NCBI RefSeq assembly: GCF_902491285.1
Contig: NZ_CABUHK010000079.1
Coordinates: 1-24,712 of the forward strand
Length of the DNA: 24,712 nucleotides
Direction of reading: 5' to 3'
Source of the DNA: an uncultured Bacteroides sp.
GTDB taxonomy: Bacteria; Bacteroidota; Bacteroidia; Bacteroidales; Bacteroidaceae
The position numbers were made by a program, and so were the translations under genes. The notes below the pieces were generated by a model. It was not told where the DNA came from. It saw only the letters and a list, made by a program, of their open reading frames with translations, and did not search any database. Positions within the stretch are counted from its first letter, which is position 1, and every line of letters begins with the position of its first letter. This document shows, piece by piece, positions 23,963-24,712 of this stretch.

Positions 23963-24391
23963 ATGAAACCGTACGAAAGATTATTAGAACATAATATAAA
24001 ACCTTCGATGCAGCGTATTGCTATTATGCAATATTTGATGGAGCATCCTATCCATCCGTCGGCTGACGATATTTATACTGCATTATCTCCTTCGATGCCT
24101 ACGCTTTCAAAGACTACAGTTTACAATACTTTGAAACTGTTTTCTGAGCAGGGAGCAGCCCAGATGCTTACGATTGATGAGAAGAATACTAATTTTGATG
24201 CGGATACTTCCATTCATTCCCATTTTCTTTGTAAACGTTGCGGACACATTTATGACTTGCAATGTCCGGAAGCGGTGAAAAGGGTAGAGAGTCTGGAGAT
24301 GGACGGACATCAGGTATCGGAAGTGCATTATTATTATAAAGGTATATGTAAGAATTGCTTAAGAAAAGATAAAGAAATACGTATTGACTAA
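23963..24391 (+). CDS. perR: PerR-type Fur-family peroxide-sensing repressor
   Basis: 142 residues. The start is set at ATG 23963, 6 nt after GGGG; the adjacent ATG at 23960 adds one residue. Longer frames running upstream cross the promoter and are unlikely. The winged helix spans about 1-80, with TLSKTTVYNTLKLF as recognition helix. The C-terminal metal-binding domain has HSHFLCKRCGHIYDLQC and CKNC, the two CxxC pairs of a structural zinc site. Aligned by hand with B. subtilis PerR, all five regulatory metal ligands are conserved as H31, D79, H85, H87 and D98. The Asp at the last position is typical of PerR rather than Fur. It should sense H2O2 by iron-catalysed histidine oxidation. The rubrerythrin gene follows 22 nt later, so this is probably a self-regulated operon. 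Confidence 0.87.
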   Translation: MKPYERLLEHNIKPSMQRIAIMQYLMEHPIHPSADDIYTALSPSMPTLSKTTVYNTLKLFSEQGAAQMLTIDEKNTNFDADTSIHSHFLCKRCGHIYDLQCPEAVKRVESLEMDGHQVSEVHYYYKGICKNCLRKDKEIRID

Positions 24392-24413
24392 TTAATTTAA
24401 AATTGAGAAGAAA

Positions 24414-24712
24414 ATGAAAAAATTTAGATGTACTGTTTGCGGTTACGTTTATGAAGGTGACGCAGCTCCTGAGAAATGTCCTTTGTGTAAAGCTCCTGCC
24501 AGCAAGTTCGTAGAAGTTGTTGAAGTAGAAGGTGGCGCATTGACTTTTGCTGACGAGCACGTTATCGGTGTTGCAAAAGGTTGCGACGAAGAAATGATTA
24601 AAGACCTGAACAACCACTTCATGGGCGAATGTACTGAGGTTGGTATGTATCTGGCTATGAGCCGTCAGGCAGACCGTGAAGGTTATCCTGAAGTAGCTGA
24701 AGCTTTCAAACG
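24414..24712 (+). CDS. rbr: Reverse rubrerythrin (N-terminal rubredoxin domain), partial
   Basis: The first 99 codons of a gene cut by the window end. The N-terminal rubredoxin-like domain has CTVCGY (C6, C9) and CPLC (C22, C25), which bind one iron. It is followed by the start of a ferritin-like diiron domain, with [21 protein letters not shown] supplying the first helix and its Glu ligand. The rubredoxin domain comes first, opposite to classical rubrerythrin, which identifies the reverse type. Such proteins reduce H2O2 to water with electrons from NADH via a reductase, and protect strict anaerobes. It lies 22 nt behind perR and has an A/G-rich ribosome-binding region (GAGAAGAAA) before the ATG. 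Confidence 0.9.
   Translation, partial: MKKFRCTVCGYVYEGDAAPEKCPLCKAPASKFVEVVEVEGGALTFADEHVIGVAKGCDEEMIKDLNNHFMGECTEVGMYLAMSRQADREGYPEVAEAFK

Overview
The window looks like chromosomal DNA of a gut Bacteroides, probably in the B. thetaiotaomicron/ovatus group. The species guess rests on protein character, not on a search. The genus-level signs are promoter boxes of the form TTTG-N20-TAnnTTTG, a SusC/SusD outer-membrane pair, lipoproteins with acidic runs after the lipobox cysteine, BACON domains, and a fused HisB.

Layout. Positions 97-588 hold a hotdog thioesterase. Positions 618-5177 are a histidine operon (hisG-hisD-hisC-hisB). It is preceded by a promoter, a 14-codon leader peptide with four consecutive His codons, a candidate antiterminator and a strong intrinsic terminator, so it reads as a complete transcription attenuator. 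The convergent gap 5178-5699 holds a 28-bp-stem palindrome with 22-bp-spaced repeats and a candidate nadE terminator. nadE (glutamine-dependent NAD+ synthase) lies on the minus strand at 5700-7625. A 656-bp divergent region follows, with one good promoter box, a long predicted leader for the next operon and a 27-codon ORF.

Positions 8282-23083 form one plus-strand operon of eight genes with gaps of 33 nt or less: a SusC-like TonB-dependent transporter, a SusD-like lipoprotein, a SusE-position Calx-beta-like lipoprotein, a double-BACON lipoprotein, a large LRR lipoprotein, a chimeric BACON+LRR lipoprotein, a second LRR lipoprotein and a lipoprotein of YD-like beta repeats. No glycosidase, lyase, sulfatase, peptidase or regulator is encoded with them. 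I infer a surface binding/import machine built on LRR recognition, possibly for a protein or peptide ligand. This is the most interesting part of the window. A candidate operon terminator lies inside the 3' end of the convergent next gene.

Positions 23077-23817 (minus) encode a secreted DUF1573-type protein. It is divergent from a PerR-type Fur-family repressor (23963-24391), which is followed 22 nt later by a reverse rubrerythrin cut by the window end. Together these form a peroxide-defence cassette. No tRNA, rRNA, CRISPR array, transposase or integrase was seen.
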